A stretch of 35,974 nt of DNA, taken from assembly GCA_016786665.1 (NCBI GenBank), contig JAEUVZ010000020.1, positions 1-35,974 of the forward strand, written 5' to 3'. Positions 25,351 to 31,996 of the stretch are shown here, in pieces (the first letter of the stretch is position 1; each line of letters opens with the position of its first letter). Position numbers and translations under genes: made by a program. This stretch comes from Flavipsychrobacter sp. (GTDB lineage Bacteria; Bacteroidota; Bacteroidia; Chitinophagales; Chitinophagaceae). The notes under the pieces were generated by a model. It was not told the DNA's origin and searched no databases. It worked only from the letters and a program-made list of their open reading frames with translations.

Positions 25351-25857
25351 TTATGCGTTTAGCATACGGCTGTTCTGTATCATCTTCAGTGCGGCTATGG
25401 CAGCCTCCTCGCCCTTATGTCCGTGCACACCGCCCAGGCGCTCCCAGGCCTGCGCATCATTCTCCAGCGTCAGCACACCGAAGATAACCGGAACGGGTAG
25501 GGTGAGGTTGAGTTGGGTAATACCGTCCGTCACCGATTGGCATACATACTCAAAGTGTGGCGTGCCGCCGCGTATCACCGCACCAAAGGCTATGATGGCT
25601 TCGGGCTTGTCCGTACCGGAGCGTTCGTAGTGCGCCCATAGCTGCTTTATGGCAAAGGGTATCTCCACGCAACCCGGAACTACCACCTTCTTTACGATAA
25701 CGGCATTAATGTCGTTGCAGATACGCTCTGCGCCATTCACCAGTTCAGCTACTATCTTATCATTCCATTCCGTACACACGATAGCGACGCGTGCGTTGGT
25801 GAGTGCTTTCAGCGAAGCAGTATCAAGCAGGGTACTGCTGTTTTGCGATTGTGCCAT
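25351..25857 (-). CDS. ribH: 6,7-dimethyl-8-ribityllumazine synthase
   Basis: This 168-residue enzyme catalyses the penultimate step of riboflavin synthesis, joining 5-amino-6-ribitylaminouracil and 3,4-dihydroxy-2-butanone 4-phosphate. Landmarks are ARVAIVCTEWNDKIV, VVPGCVEIPFAIKQL, FGAVIRGGTPHFEYV with the catalytic His, and PVIFGVLTLENDAQA. The ATG at 25857 was chosen because the longer frame runs back through the terminator hairpin and has no resemblance to the family. It lies 68 bases downstream of the TPR gene stop, beyond that terminator, so it needs its own promoter or read-through. Confidence 0.95.
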   Translation of the reverse strand: MAQSQNSSTLLDTASLKALTNARVAIVCTEWNDKIVAELVNGAERICNDINAVIVKKVVVPGCVEIPFAIKQLWAHYERSGTDKPEAIIAFGAVIRGGTPHFEYVCQSVTDGITQLNLTLPVPVIFGVLTLENDAQAWERLGGVHGHKGEEAAIAALKMIQNSRMLNA

Positions 25858-25865
25858 ATAGATAT

Positions 25866-25906
25866 TAAAAAAGCCCCTTTTCGCCATAAAGGTAAAAAGG
25901 GGCTTT
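25866..25906 (-). terminator. Terminator between TPR gene and ribH
   Basis: A 12-bp stem, AAAGCCCCTTTT pairing with AAAAGGGGCTTT, has a 13-base loop. On the minus strand it is followed by T and AATATC, so it ends the TPR transcript. It occupies the ribH leader region and could also limit ribH transcription. Confidence 0.75.
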
Positions 25907-25924
25907 GAAATTAGGTACAAAATA

Positions 25925-26626
25925 TTATTCGCCCAGGTCGCCCAGTTGCGCCAGTTGTTTGTCTACTTTCTGGCCTTCTTGAGTCATTGGGTATTCGGCA
26001 CGTATTTTCTGGTACATCTTCTTGGCTTCTTCCGGCTTGTTCAGCTTTTCATACGCCAGTCCGGCGCGGAACAGGTAGATAGGTGCGTGTACGGCGTCGT
26101 CTTTCTTTCCGGCTGCTTTTACATAGTAGTCTACGGCTTTGTCGGTTTTGCCTTCGTTCATGTAAGCATCGCCCAGTGCGCCCATAGCGCTGTATTCTAC
26201 CAGCGTACCCTTGCCGTTAAATTCGCCCAGGTATTTGATGGCGTTTTTAGAGTCTCCCTTGCGCAGGTAGCAAACACCGGCATAGTAGTTAGCCAGGTTG
26301 GCCGCGTCGGTACCACTGTATTTCTTTATTACGTTCAGGAAACCTTTGTGTTGCCCGTCACCGTTCAGCGCTTTATCCAGCGAGTCGGCTGCCAGGTACT
26401 TTTGCGGGAAATACATCTGTGCGGAAGCTTTCTCTTCACGCGGGGCCTGGTAGAAATTCTTGTAACCCAGGAAGCCGCCTACAGCCACCACCACTACTAT
26501 AATAGCGGTGTTGATGCGTTTCTTGTTCTTTTCGTAAGACACCTGGATATTATCAAGTACTTCCGCTCCCTCAGGCGTTATTGTTACCTCTTCCTGACCG
26601 GGTTTGTTTCTCGTTGTATTAGCCAT
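25925..26626 (-). CDS. TPR-repeat membrane-anchored protein (YfgM/BamD-like)
   Basis: This 233-residue protein has a short cytoplasmic head, one transmembrane helix (INTAIIVVVVAVGGFLGY) near residues 38-55, and tetratricopeptide repeats after it. The repeats read as YYAGVCYLRKGDSKNAI, MGALGDAYMNEGKTDKA, and FRAGLAYEKLNKPEEA, each of about 34 residues. Proteins of this plan, such as YfgM and the YbgF/BamD groups, help in envelope protein complexes; which of these applies is unknown. The ATG at 26626 was chosen because the upstream extension is low quality. It lies upstream of ribH and downstream of pdhA. Confidence 0.8.
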   Translation of the reverse strand: MANTTRNKPGQEEVTITPEGAEVLDNIQVSYEKNKKRINTAIIVVVVAVGGFLGYKNFYQAPREEKASAQMYFPQKYLAADSLDKALNGDGQHKGFLNVIKKYSGTDAANLANYYAGVCYLRKGDSKNAIKYLGEFNGKGTLVEYSAMGALGDAYMNEGKTDKAVDYYVKAAGKKDDAVHAPIYLFRAGLAYEKLNKPEEAKKMYQKIRAEYPMTQEGQKVDKQLAQLGDLGE

Positions 26627-26765
26627 TCTATTTATTAAATAAGGTAGATTGTTTGTTTTGTAAACTATGCTCAAAATGCCCGATATTAATAATATTAATT
26701 ATCGCTGCTGCATTTCAGGCTGCAATTATAATATTTTATTGGTAATTATCCTGAAAATCAATCCG

Positions 26766-26790
26766 AAAGACCCGGTAGACCGGTCAATCT
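26766..26790 (-). terminator. Possible weak terminator after pdhA
   Basis: On the minus strand GACCGG, loop TCTA and CCGGGTC form a six-base stem with one bulge, followed by TTTCGG. It lies about 30 bases beyond the pdhA stop. The run of T is short, so this is a weak call. Confidence 0.3.
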
Positions 26791-26817
26791 GTTCTTTCCA
26801 TTCCAATTCCGGCACCC

Positions 26818-27810
26818 TTAGTCGGTTATGTACGGGTAGTCTTCCTGTACATATATGTCTTTGTACAGTTCGCTGTCGTCCGGCCAGGGGCTTTCTTCCG
26901 CAAATTGTACCGACTCTTCCACCTCGGCGCGTACTTTTTCGTTAATGGCTTCTATTTCAGCTTCGGTAGCCCACTTTTCGGCCATTATCTTGCTCAGTAC
27001 CTGGTTTATGGGGTCTTTCTCCCTGTATTCTTCCAGTTCTTCCTTGGTGCGGTACTTGGCGGGGTCGCTCATAGAGTGGCCGCGGTAGCGATACGTTTTT
27101 ATCTCCAGGAAGGTCGGGCCGCCCTTTTCACGGGCACGGCGCACAGCCCTTTCTATTGCTTTGTGTACTTCCTCGCAGCTCATACCGTCTACGGTATCGC
27201 CGGGCATGTTGTAGGCGTCAGCCAGCGGGTAGATATCCTGGTTCTTAGCAGTACGCTGAACCGAAGTACCCATCGCGTAGTAGTTGTTCTCGCAGATGAA
27301 TACCACCGGCAGTTGCCACAGCACCGCCATGTTGAACACCTCGTGCAGCATACCCTGGCGCGCGGCGCCGTCGCCAAAGAAGCACAGCGTGGCGCGATCG
27401 TTGCCGTGGTATTGGTCGGCAAAGGCAATGCCGGCACCCAGGCCTATCTGGCCGCCCACGATTCCGTGGCCGCCAAAAAATTTCTTTTCCTTGCTGAAGA
27501 AGTGCATACTGCCACCTTTGCCCTTAGAGCAGCCGGTAGCCTTGCCGTACATCTCCGCCATACATTCTTTGGCGGGTATGCCCTTGGCTATCGCCAGTGC
27601 GTGGTCGCGGTAGGCGGTGATCACGTTGTCGTCATCTTTTATAGCGGTCATCATGCCCGCAGCCACGGCCTCCTGGCCTATGTAGAGGTGACAAAATCCG
27701 CGAATTTTCTGCATTCCGTATAGCTGACCGGTCTTTTCCTCAAAGCGGCGCATGAGCAGCATGATCTCGTACCAGTATAAATATGTTTCTTTTCCGAATG
27801 GAGTCTGCAC
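26818..27810 (-). CDS. pdhA: Pyruvate dehydrogenase E1 component, alpha subunit
   Basis: This enzyme of about 330 residues is the alpha chain of the thiamine-diphosphate-dependent E1 of pyruvate dehydrogenase, which decarboxylates pyruvate. Family signs are KETYLYWYEIMLLMRRFEEK, KIRGFCHLYIGQEA, GGHGIVGGQIGLG, the TPP motif GDGAARQGMLHEVFNMA ending ENN, and YRYRGHSMSDP, the loop phosphorylated in eukaryotic relatives. The E1 beta gene is not beside it. The start is uncertain: ATG at 27855 overlaps the opposite recF region, whereas GTG at 27810 gives a start just before the conserved part and a clean divergent gap. I prefer GTG. Confidence 0.92.
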   Translation of the reverse strand: MQTPFGKETYLYWYEIMLLMRRFEEKTGQLYGMQKIRGFCHLYIGQEAVAAGMMTAIKDDDNVITAYRDHALAIAKGIPAKECMAEMYGKATGCSKGKGGSMHFFSKEKKFFGGHGIVGGQIGLGAGIAFADQYHGNDRATLCFFGDGAARQGMLHEVFNMAVLWQLPVVFICENNYYAMGTSVQRTAKNQDIYPLADAYNMPGDTVDGMSCEEVHKAIERAVRRAREKGGPTFLEIKTYRYRGHSMSDPAKYRTKEELEEYREKDPINQVLSKIMAEKWATEAEIEAINEKVRAEVEESVQFAEESPWPDDSELYKDIYVQEDYPYITD

Positions 27811-27818
27811 TGTTTGTC

Positions 27819-27826
27819 TAAATTTG
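27819..27826 (+). promoter_or_regulatory. Candidate -7 element of recF
   Basis: TAAATTTG at 27819-27826 exactly fits TAnnTTTG. It would place the transcript start near 27833 and supports the TTG at 27862 as the recF start, since a start at 27814 would lie upstream of the promoter. The same short gap should drive pdhA on the minus strand. Confidence 0.4.
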
Positions 27827-27861
27827 TGCGAAAATATAAAAACTTTCCCGTCCATTTCCGC

Positions 27862-29001
27862 TTGAATACTATAAAAAATATAACATTAGTACAGTTTCGC
27901 AACTATTCTTCGGCCAGTTTCCACTTCCCGCAGCCTATTACCTGCATTACAGGGCCTAATGGCAGCGGAAAAACCAACCTCCTGGACGCGGTATATTACC
28001 TGTGCTATACCAAGAGCTACTTCACCAGCCTGCAGCAGAATAACGTGCAAAAAGGCATGGATGGCTTCCGGGTACAGGGAACCCTGGTGAGGGCGGAGAG
28101 CGAAGATCGAGGGGCCGATGGCGACGCCCCATCACCAACGCCCCTCCGCGGAGCGGAGGGGCCGGGGGAGGTCATCATCTGCAAATGGAAGCAAGGCAAA
28201 AAAGAACTTTCCGCCGACGGGGTGGAATACGAGAAACTGACCGATCACATAGGCAAATACGCTGCCGTAATGATAGCCCCCGATGATATGGAGCTCATTA
28301 ACGACGGCAGCGAGCTGCGCCGCAAATGGGTAGATAGCATCCTCAGCCAGACCGACCGGGAATACCTGGAACGGCTAATACGGTACCAGAAAGTGCTGCT
28401 GCAGCGGAATGCCTGGCTGAAGATGCACTTCCTGAACCCTCCTTCCGATAGCCCCGAACTGGAACATTACAACAGGGTGCTGTCGGAAGACGGGGCTTAT
28501 ATATACCAGAAGCGACACCTGTTCATCAGCAGCTTTATGCCACTGCTGCAGGCATACTACCAGGAGCTTTCCGGCGGTAAGGAGCGCATAGATGTGGTGT
28601 ACGAATCGGCGCTGGCGCAGCAGGGCATGTGGGAACTGCTGGAGCATTCTTTTCAGAACGACCTGCGCATGCAGCGTACCACCCGTGGTGTACACCGCGA
28701 TGACTGGACCTTTCTGCAAGACGGTGCGCCGGTGAAGCAATTCGGCTCACAAGGGCAGAAGAAAAGCTTCCTTTTTGCCATGAAGCTCGCGCAATACACC
28801 TACCTCCACCAGGTGCAGCGGCACAAGCCCATCCTGCTACTGGACGATATCTTTGAAAAACTCGACCAAAGCCGCATGGAAGCGCTCCTGCGCATTATCC
28901 GCGGCCCCGCCTTCGGCCAGGTGATACTGACCGATACCCACGCCGGCAGAGTAGAGCAGGCCTTTGGGGGCAGGGAAGGGATTGAGTTTATTGAGTTGTG
29001 A
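27862..29001 (+). CDS. recF: DNA replication and repair protein RecF
   Basis: This SMC-like ATPase of 379 residues loads RecA at single-stranded gaps with RecO and RecR. Walker A is GPNGSGKT at 31-38. The signature GSQGQKKSFLFAMKLAQ lies near 290, and the Walker B LLLDDIFEKLD near 330. The start TTG at 27862 gives the family opening NTIKNITLVQFRNY. An unusual segment at residues 79-103 (SEDRGADGDAPSPTP and what follows) interrupts the conserved strand between LVRAE and VIICKWKQGKKEL. It is a palindromic, GC-rich in-frame insert, described separately. The rest looks intact, so the protein may still work. The 3' end is duplicated at 29593. Confidence 0.93.
   Translation: MNTIKNITLVQFRNYSSASFHFPQPITCITGPNGSGKTNLLDAVYYLCYTKSYFTSLQQNNVQKGMDGFRVQGTLVRAESEDRGADGDAPSPTPLRGAEGPGEVIICKWKQGKKELSADGVEYEKLTDHIGKYAAVMIAPDDMELINDGSELRRKWVDSILSQTDREYLERLIRYQKVLLQRNAWLKMHFLNPPSDSPELEHYNRVLSEDGAYIYQKRHLFISSFMPLLQAYYQELSGGKERIDVVYESALAQQGMWELLEHSFQNDLRMQRTTRGVHRDDWTFLQDGAPVKQFGSQGQKKSFLFAMKLAQYTYLHQVQRHKPILLLDDIFEKLDQSRMEALLRIIRGPAFGQVILTDTHAGRVEQAFGGREGIEFIEL
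28096..28170 (+). repeat. Palindromic GC-rich element inserted in frame in recF
   Basis: A 75-base insert (25 codons, so the frame is kept) carries a perfect 9-bp hairpin with a three-base loop at 28141-28161 (CCCCTCCGC, GGA, GCGGAGGGG) and a weaker one at 28111-28130 (GGGGC with GCCCC). ACGCCCC occurs twice. Its composition and codon use differ from the flanking recF text. It looks like an intergenic palindromic repeat that entered a gene, similar in principle to the Rickettsia palindromic elements. Boundaries are approximate. Confidence 0.65.
28916..28958 (+). repeat. Direct repeat, copy A, inside recF 3' end
   Basis: This 43-base stretch of recF encodes QVILTDTHAGRVEQ. It matches 29593-29635 at 38 of 43 positions with no gaps. 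The toxin-antitoxin pair at 29066-29601 lies between the two copies. Confidence 0.85.
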
Positions 29002-29065
29002 TTATTAAATATTAGATAGCCGCTAACTCAGATATCGTTATATTTGTAAAGAACAAAGTGATACG

Positions 29066-29314
29066 ATGAATCTGCAATATATATCTGATAACAAAGGCCA
29101 AACAACTGCGGTGCAGTTGCAGATTCCTATCGAGGAATGGGAGCGGCTTAAAAAGAAATATAAGGAGCTGGAAGAAGAGGAGGAAGCCAATTCGTTTGTT
29201 CTTTCCGATTGGCATCTGGAACTTGTTCGTAAGGAAGTTCAAAATGTGAAAGACGGTACTGTGCAACTCACTAACTGGGATGAGGCTAAGATCAAATTCA
29301 AATTCAAACCGTGA
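29066..29314 (+). CDS. Putative antitoxin of a RelE/ParE module
   Basis: This 82-residue acidic protein has IPIEEWERLKKKYKELEEEE, a helical charged region, and a C-terminal tail. It matches the short antitoxin-like proteins often found before RelE/ParE toxins in Bacteroidota; I do not assign it to a DNA-binding family. It overlaps the following toxin gene by four bases (GTGA), the tight coupling expected for a toxin-antitoxin operon. It should neutralise the toxin by direct binding and may also repress the operon. Confidence 0.7.
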   Translation: MNLQYISDNKGQTTAVQLQIPIEEWERLKKKYKELEEEEEANSFVLSDWHLELVRKEVQNVKDGTVQLTNWDEAKIKFKFKP

Positions 29315-29601
29315 CATCATACACTGTAGTCACAACTGCGAATGCAGACCTGGATATACAACAAGCAATCGATTGGGAAGATGAACGTAGTGAGGGACTT
29401 GGTCGCCACTTTTTCGACAAATTGGAGAACAGGTTAAAAGACATTTCTTCACTTCCTGCCATGGGTACTATCCGCTACGATAACGTTCGTTGCGTAAAAG
29501 TCAAAACATTTCAATACCTGGTACACTATATAGTTGATGACAAGCATCAGAAGTTGATTGTTTTGCGCGTATTACATACCAGCAGGAAACCAGCCAGGTG
29601 A
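29311..29601 (+). CDS. RelE/ParE family toxin
   Basis: This 96-residue protein has the compact RelE/ParE fold pattern: YTVVTTANADLDIQQAIDWEDERSEGLG at the start, shown by its DIQQAIDWE helix, LPAMGTIRYDNVRCVKVKTFQYLVHY in the core and VLRVLHTSRKP at the end. ParE members block DNA gyrase and RelE members cut mRNA on the ribosome; this sequence fits ParE slightly better, but the target is not decided. It starts with GTG inside the antitoxin stop (GTGA). Its final codons and stop read into a diverged copy of the recF 3' end, so its present C-terminus was shaped by the insertion. Confidence 0.85.
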   Translation: MTSYTVVTTANADLDIQQAIDWEDERSEGLGRHFFDKLENRLKDISSLPAMGTIRYDNVRCVKVKTFQYLVHYIVDDKHQKLIVLRVLHTSRKPAR

Positions 29602-29635
29602 TACTTGCCAATAACCACGTCGGCAGAGTAGAGCA
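29593..29635 (+). repeat. Direct repeat, copy B: diverged copy of recF 3' end
   Basis: This stretch matches recF 28916-28958 at 38 of 43 positions. Read in the recF frame it still gives QVILANNHVGRVEH. The similarity ends at 29635, and it also overlaps the last codons of the toxin gene. Confidence 0.85.
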
Positions 29636-29649
29636 TAGACACAGTTGCC

Positions 29650-30114
29650 CTACGGAAGCCCCGCGCCAGTGGGTGTGTTATTTTTTGAGCGATAGTCGAA
29701 AGCATAACTGATGGCAATAAGGATAGGCAATGACAGCCAGGCAGTGAATATTAATTCCATCCCGTTTTGCCCATCGCTCACATAACATAAGGTTTCAGCA
29801 TCTGTGAACAATGCGGCAAGGCTTGCCTGTAAAGAAGTATACTCTATTAGGTTGAATACGGGCAGTAGCTTTTGAACACGATACTCTTTTCTCTTTCTAG
29901 TCTTTATTATTTTCCGGTCGAATATAAATGGCAGGCAAATAGCGATGATGGTAGTTGATAGCCAGATACCCTTTGTAGCCGCGGCACATTCTATTCCCAT
30001 TTTTCCCAGCAGCGATTGAAAGCCTGTAAGTACAATGGCCGTAAACCCCGGAATAAAAAGGCCGATAATGGAACTATAAAGGGTTATCTTTAGTAGTGGA
30101 TACTTCCTGGTCAA
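29650..30114 (-). CDS. Hypothetical integral membrane protein
   Basis: This 154-residue protein has about four hydrophobic helices, with approximate spans 8-32, 47-65, 90-108 and 118-140, and a short Lys/Arg-rich loop (RKIIKTRKRKEYRVQK) between the second and third that should be cytoplasmic. No family was recognised. It lies in the accessory stretch after the toxin-antitoxin pair and has no obvious functional neighbours. Confidence 0.55.
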   Translation of the reverse strand: MTRKYPLLKITLYSSIIGLFIPGFTAIVLTGFQSLLGKMGIECAAATKGIWLSTTIIAICLPFIFDRKIIKTRKRKEYRVQKLLPVFNLIEYTSLQASLAALFTDAETLCYVSDGQNGMELIFTAWLSLPILIAISYAFDYRSKNNTPTGAGLP

Positions 30115-30208
30115 GTTGACGTATTTAGTGTGTCAAAATCGGATATAGGCAACATGTTTTTCGGTATTATATAAATTGCGAAACTGTCATGTCTAAAAGG
30201 GGCAACCA

Positions 30209-30676
30209 TTAACGAGGATTTGCCATTTGAGTGAGGGTGCGCTCTAGCCTGTCAAAATTCTCTTCGTTTTTCTCGGGTGCGAAGGGGCGTATCTTATCGC
30301 AGGTTTCTTTGTCGGCAAACTGCATCCGGAAGGTAAGCAGTGTGTTTCCATCCTCAGTAGATTCAAAAGTGGTAAGGACACGGAAGTAGGGTTGTGTCAC
30401 CCGGTTCCACATAATCAGGCGGGGTTCGTCTATTATCTCAAAAATGACTTCGTTCTTGTAATTACCCTCGCCGCCGGGTCCATGCATTACAAACTTCCAG
30501 GTACCACCCGGCCTGAAGTCGAATATTTCGAACGTGTTGGTGAAGTCCTTCGGTCCCCACCAGTCTTTCAACTGCTCCGGGTCAGACCATGCTCTGAAAA
30601 CCCTTTCTGGCGTTGTTTCAAAGATTCGGGTGCTGGTTATCTGCTGTTCTGATGGAAGGTTAAAATCGGGTTGCAT
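30209..30676 (-). CDS. SRPBCC domain protein, AHSA1 type
   Basis: This 155-residue protein is a START/Bet v1-like domain of the Activator-of-Hsp90-ATPase (AHSA1) branch: STRIFETTPERVFRAWSDPEQLKDWWGP, seen as ERVFRAWSDPEQL at about residues 24-36, then FDFRPGGTWKFVMHGPGG and EIIDEPRLIMWNRV. Such proteins have a ligand-binding cavity; bacterial members have no fixed role and are often near small regulators or stress genes. The gene is followed on the same strand by the hypothetical membrane gene at 30114 after 94 bases and preceded by the DUF1801 gene. Confidence 0.85.
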   Translation of the reverse strand: MQPDFNLPSEQQITSTRIFETTPERVFRAWSDPEQLKDWWGPKDFTNTFEIFDFRPGGTWKFVMHGPGGEGNYKNEVIFEIIDEPRLIMWNRVTQPYFRVLTTFESTEDGNTLLTFRMQFADKETCDKIRPFAPEKNEENFDRLERTLTQMANPR

Positions 30677-30725
30677 GATTTGAAGATAAGAAAAAATCGT
30701 TTCTTGTCTCGGCAGCCCAGTTTTA

Positions 30726-31115
30726 CTACACCAACCTTTCCAGCCGCCCCTTCCTCTTTACGATATTCTTATAATCCCACTGTATCTCTTTCGATTTCTT
30801 GAGCCAGCGCTTGAGGTCGGTCACATTTACCTGGTCTGCCGCAGTATACCGGGCTTCCGCGGCTTTAAACTTACCCTCCGGCGCCAGCCCTTCCTCCTCA
30901 AACGACTGTCCACTCCAGAACAGCAGCCGTACACAGTTCTTTAGCCTATCATAACCCACTACCGGGTTCTCTTCTATAAACCATACCGGGTGGCCATGCC
31001 ATACCTTGCTTTCCGCCTCCGGGAGTTCTTTACTGATGGTAGCATAGAGAAGCTCTGCGATGTGGAGGTCGCTTTCTTCTAGTTTTGTGTGGTATTGGAT
31101 GATGTCTGGGTGCAT
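30726..31115 (-). CDS. DUF1801 family protein
   Basis: This 129-residue cytoplasmic protein matches the DUF1801/YdhG-like fold: a helical start, ESKVWHGHPVWFIEENPVVGY in the middle (shown in part as KVWHGHPVWF) and NCVRLLFWSGQSFEEEGL. The C-terminal lysine-rich part WLKKSKEIQWDY is typical. No molecular function is established for the family. It lies upstream of the AHSA1-type gene on the same strand with a 49-base gap. Confidence 0.8.
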   Translation of the reverse strand: MHPDIIQYHTKLEESDLHIAELLYATISKELPEAESKVWHGHPVWFIEENPVVGYDRLKNCVRLLFWSGQSFEEEGLAPEGKFKAAEARYTAADQVNVTDLKRWLKKSKEIQWDYKNIVKRKGRLERLV

Positions 31116-31149
31116 GGTGTGAAATTACTTTAAGTTGATGGGAGTTGCA

Positions 31150-31194
31150 AACTACCGTTATTTATACCACAAGTGAAAAACACTTGCGGTAGTT
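31150..31194 (-). terminator. Imperfect inverted repeat between two minus-strand genes
   Basis: AACTACCG at 31150-31157 pairs with CGGTAGTT at 31187-31194, enclosing CAAGTG (31170-31175), AAAAA, and CACTTG (31181-31186). The outer stem is interrupted by twelve unpaired bases. It lies after the stop of the gene at 31209 and may act as a terminator or attenuator for it; no T run follows. Confidence 0.45.
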
Positions 31195-31208
31195 GGGGGG
31201 ATTACAGT

Positions 31209-31679
31209 TTACTGTTTTGGCAGATCCGTGGTCATATAGTTGGAATAGGCAACTTTTTTCCCATTTAACAGACATTCAACACCTTTTAATGTTGGGCCAC
31301 TTTCTTTGAAGCAACATCTGATAAAATATGTTAGTGTGCCACTTCCCCAGAAAAATTGAACCGTATAACCAAAATCGGTTTCGCCATTTAGTTGTGGACT
31401 TACTATTGATGTGTGTAGTGGTATTTCTCCTGTATTAGCTGGAATTGCACCAAAGTCTTTAGTAAACGAAACATCAAAGTTTTGTGTGGGCTTAGTATTT
31501 ACTTCATGACTCAGACCTTTCCTTTCATACTTTATGTATTTTGATGAAAATGCAATGCTAATATCAGTTACGATAGCTTTGACATTCTTAAGCGGGTACT
31601 GGCCTCTGTTTTCAATGTCAAACATGAGGATGTAATATTCACCAAACCTTTCGTCGTTAATTTTTTTGCTTGCAATCAA
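31209..31679 (-). CDS. Hypothetical protein, possibly missing its N-terminus
   Basis: This 156-residue reading frame has a beta-rich sequence (EYYILMFDIENRGQYPLKNVKAIV, seen in part as MFDIENRGQYPLKNV) and no family that I recognise. The only available start in the frame is TTG at 31679; an in-frame stop lies about 17 codons further upstream with no ATG between. The first residues (IASKKINDERFGEYY) read like the middle of an extracytoplasmic domain, so the gene may have lost a signal peptide or an upstream domain. Base composition is more AT-rich than in its neighbours. Confidence 0.5.
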   Translation of the reverse strand: MIASKKINDERFGEYYILMFDIENRGQYPLKNVKAIVTDISIAFSSKYIKYERKGLSHEVNTKPTQNFDVSFTKDFGAIPANTGEIPLHTSIVSPQLNGETDFGYTVQFFWGSGTLTYFIRCCFKESGPTLKGVECLLNGKKVAYSNYMTTDLPKQ

Positions 31680-31996
31680 AACTAAGAATGGAGTATGGCA
31701 ATTAGCAATTGCCCGGTCGATTTATTCATAATTTCAACGTAGAGTGTGGTTAGTAAGTGTATGGTAATGTTGTTCAATATCGGTGAATTGTACCTGTAAA
31801 TATATTTATTGTTTGCAATTGTTGCAGGTGGTATGATTTAATATCGGCTAAATTAATATTAGTGATGTTATTGTGAGTATGCAGACCACCCTTCATATAT
31901 ACACTAAATTAATTTCAACCTTTTGTCATTTCGCTTAACTTTGTGGGCATTCAAAAATTACCCCCTTTTTTTGAGGGCTTAATCTGATATACAATA
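31680..31996. other. AT-rich intergenic stretch before gltA
   Basis: This 317-base gap holds the gltA promoter at its right end. The rest is AT-rich, and I see no gene, hairpin with a T run, or long repeat in it. A few in-frame codons left of the hypothetical gene at 31209 stay open to a stop codon, possibly remains of its N-terminal part. Confidence 0.5.
31913..31943 (+). promoter_or_regulatory. Candidate promoter of gltA
   Basis: TTTC at 31913-31916, a 19-base spacer and TAACTTTG at 31936-31943 match the Bacteroidota pattern with one mismatch in the -33 element. The start would be near 31949, giving a leader of about 48 bases that contains a GAGGG-rich stretch. Confidence 0.5.

Noticed and set aside
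27814-27861. Alternative recF start at TTG 27814
   Set aside because: It would precede the candidate -7 box at 27819 and adds 16 residues not typical for RecF; TTG 27862 fits the family opening better.
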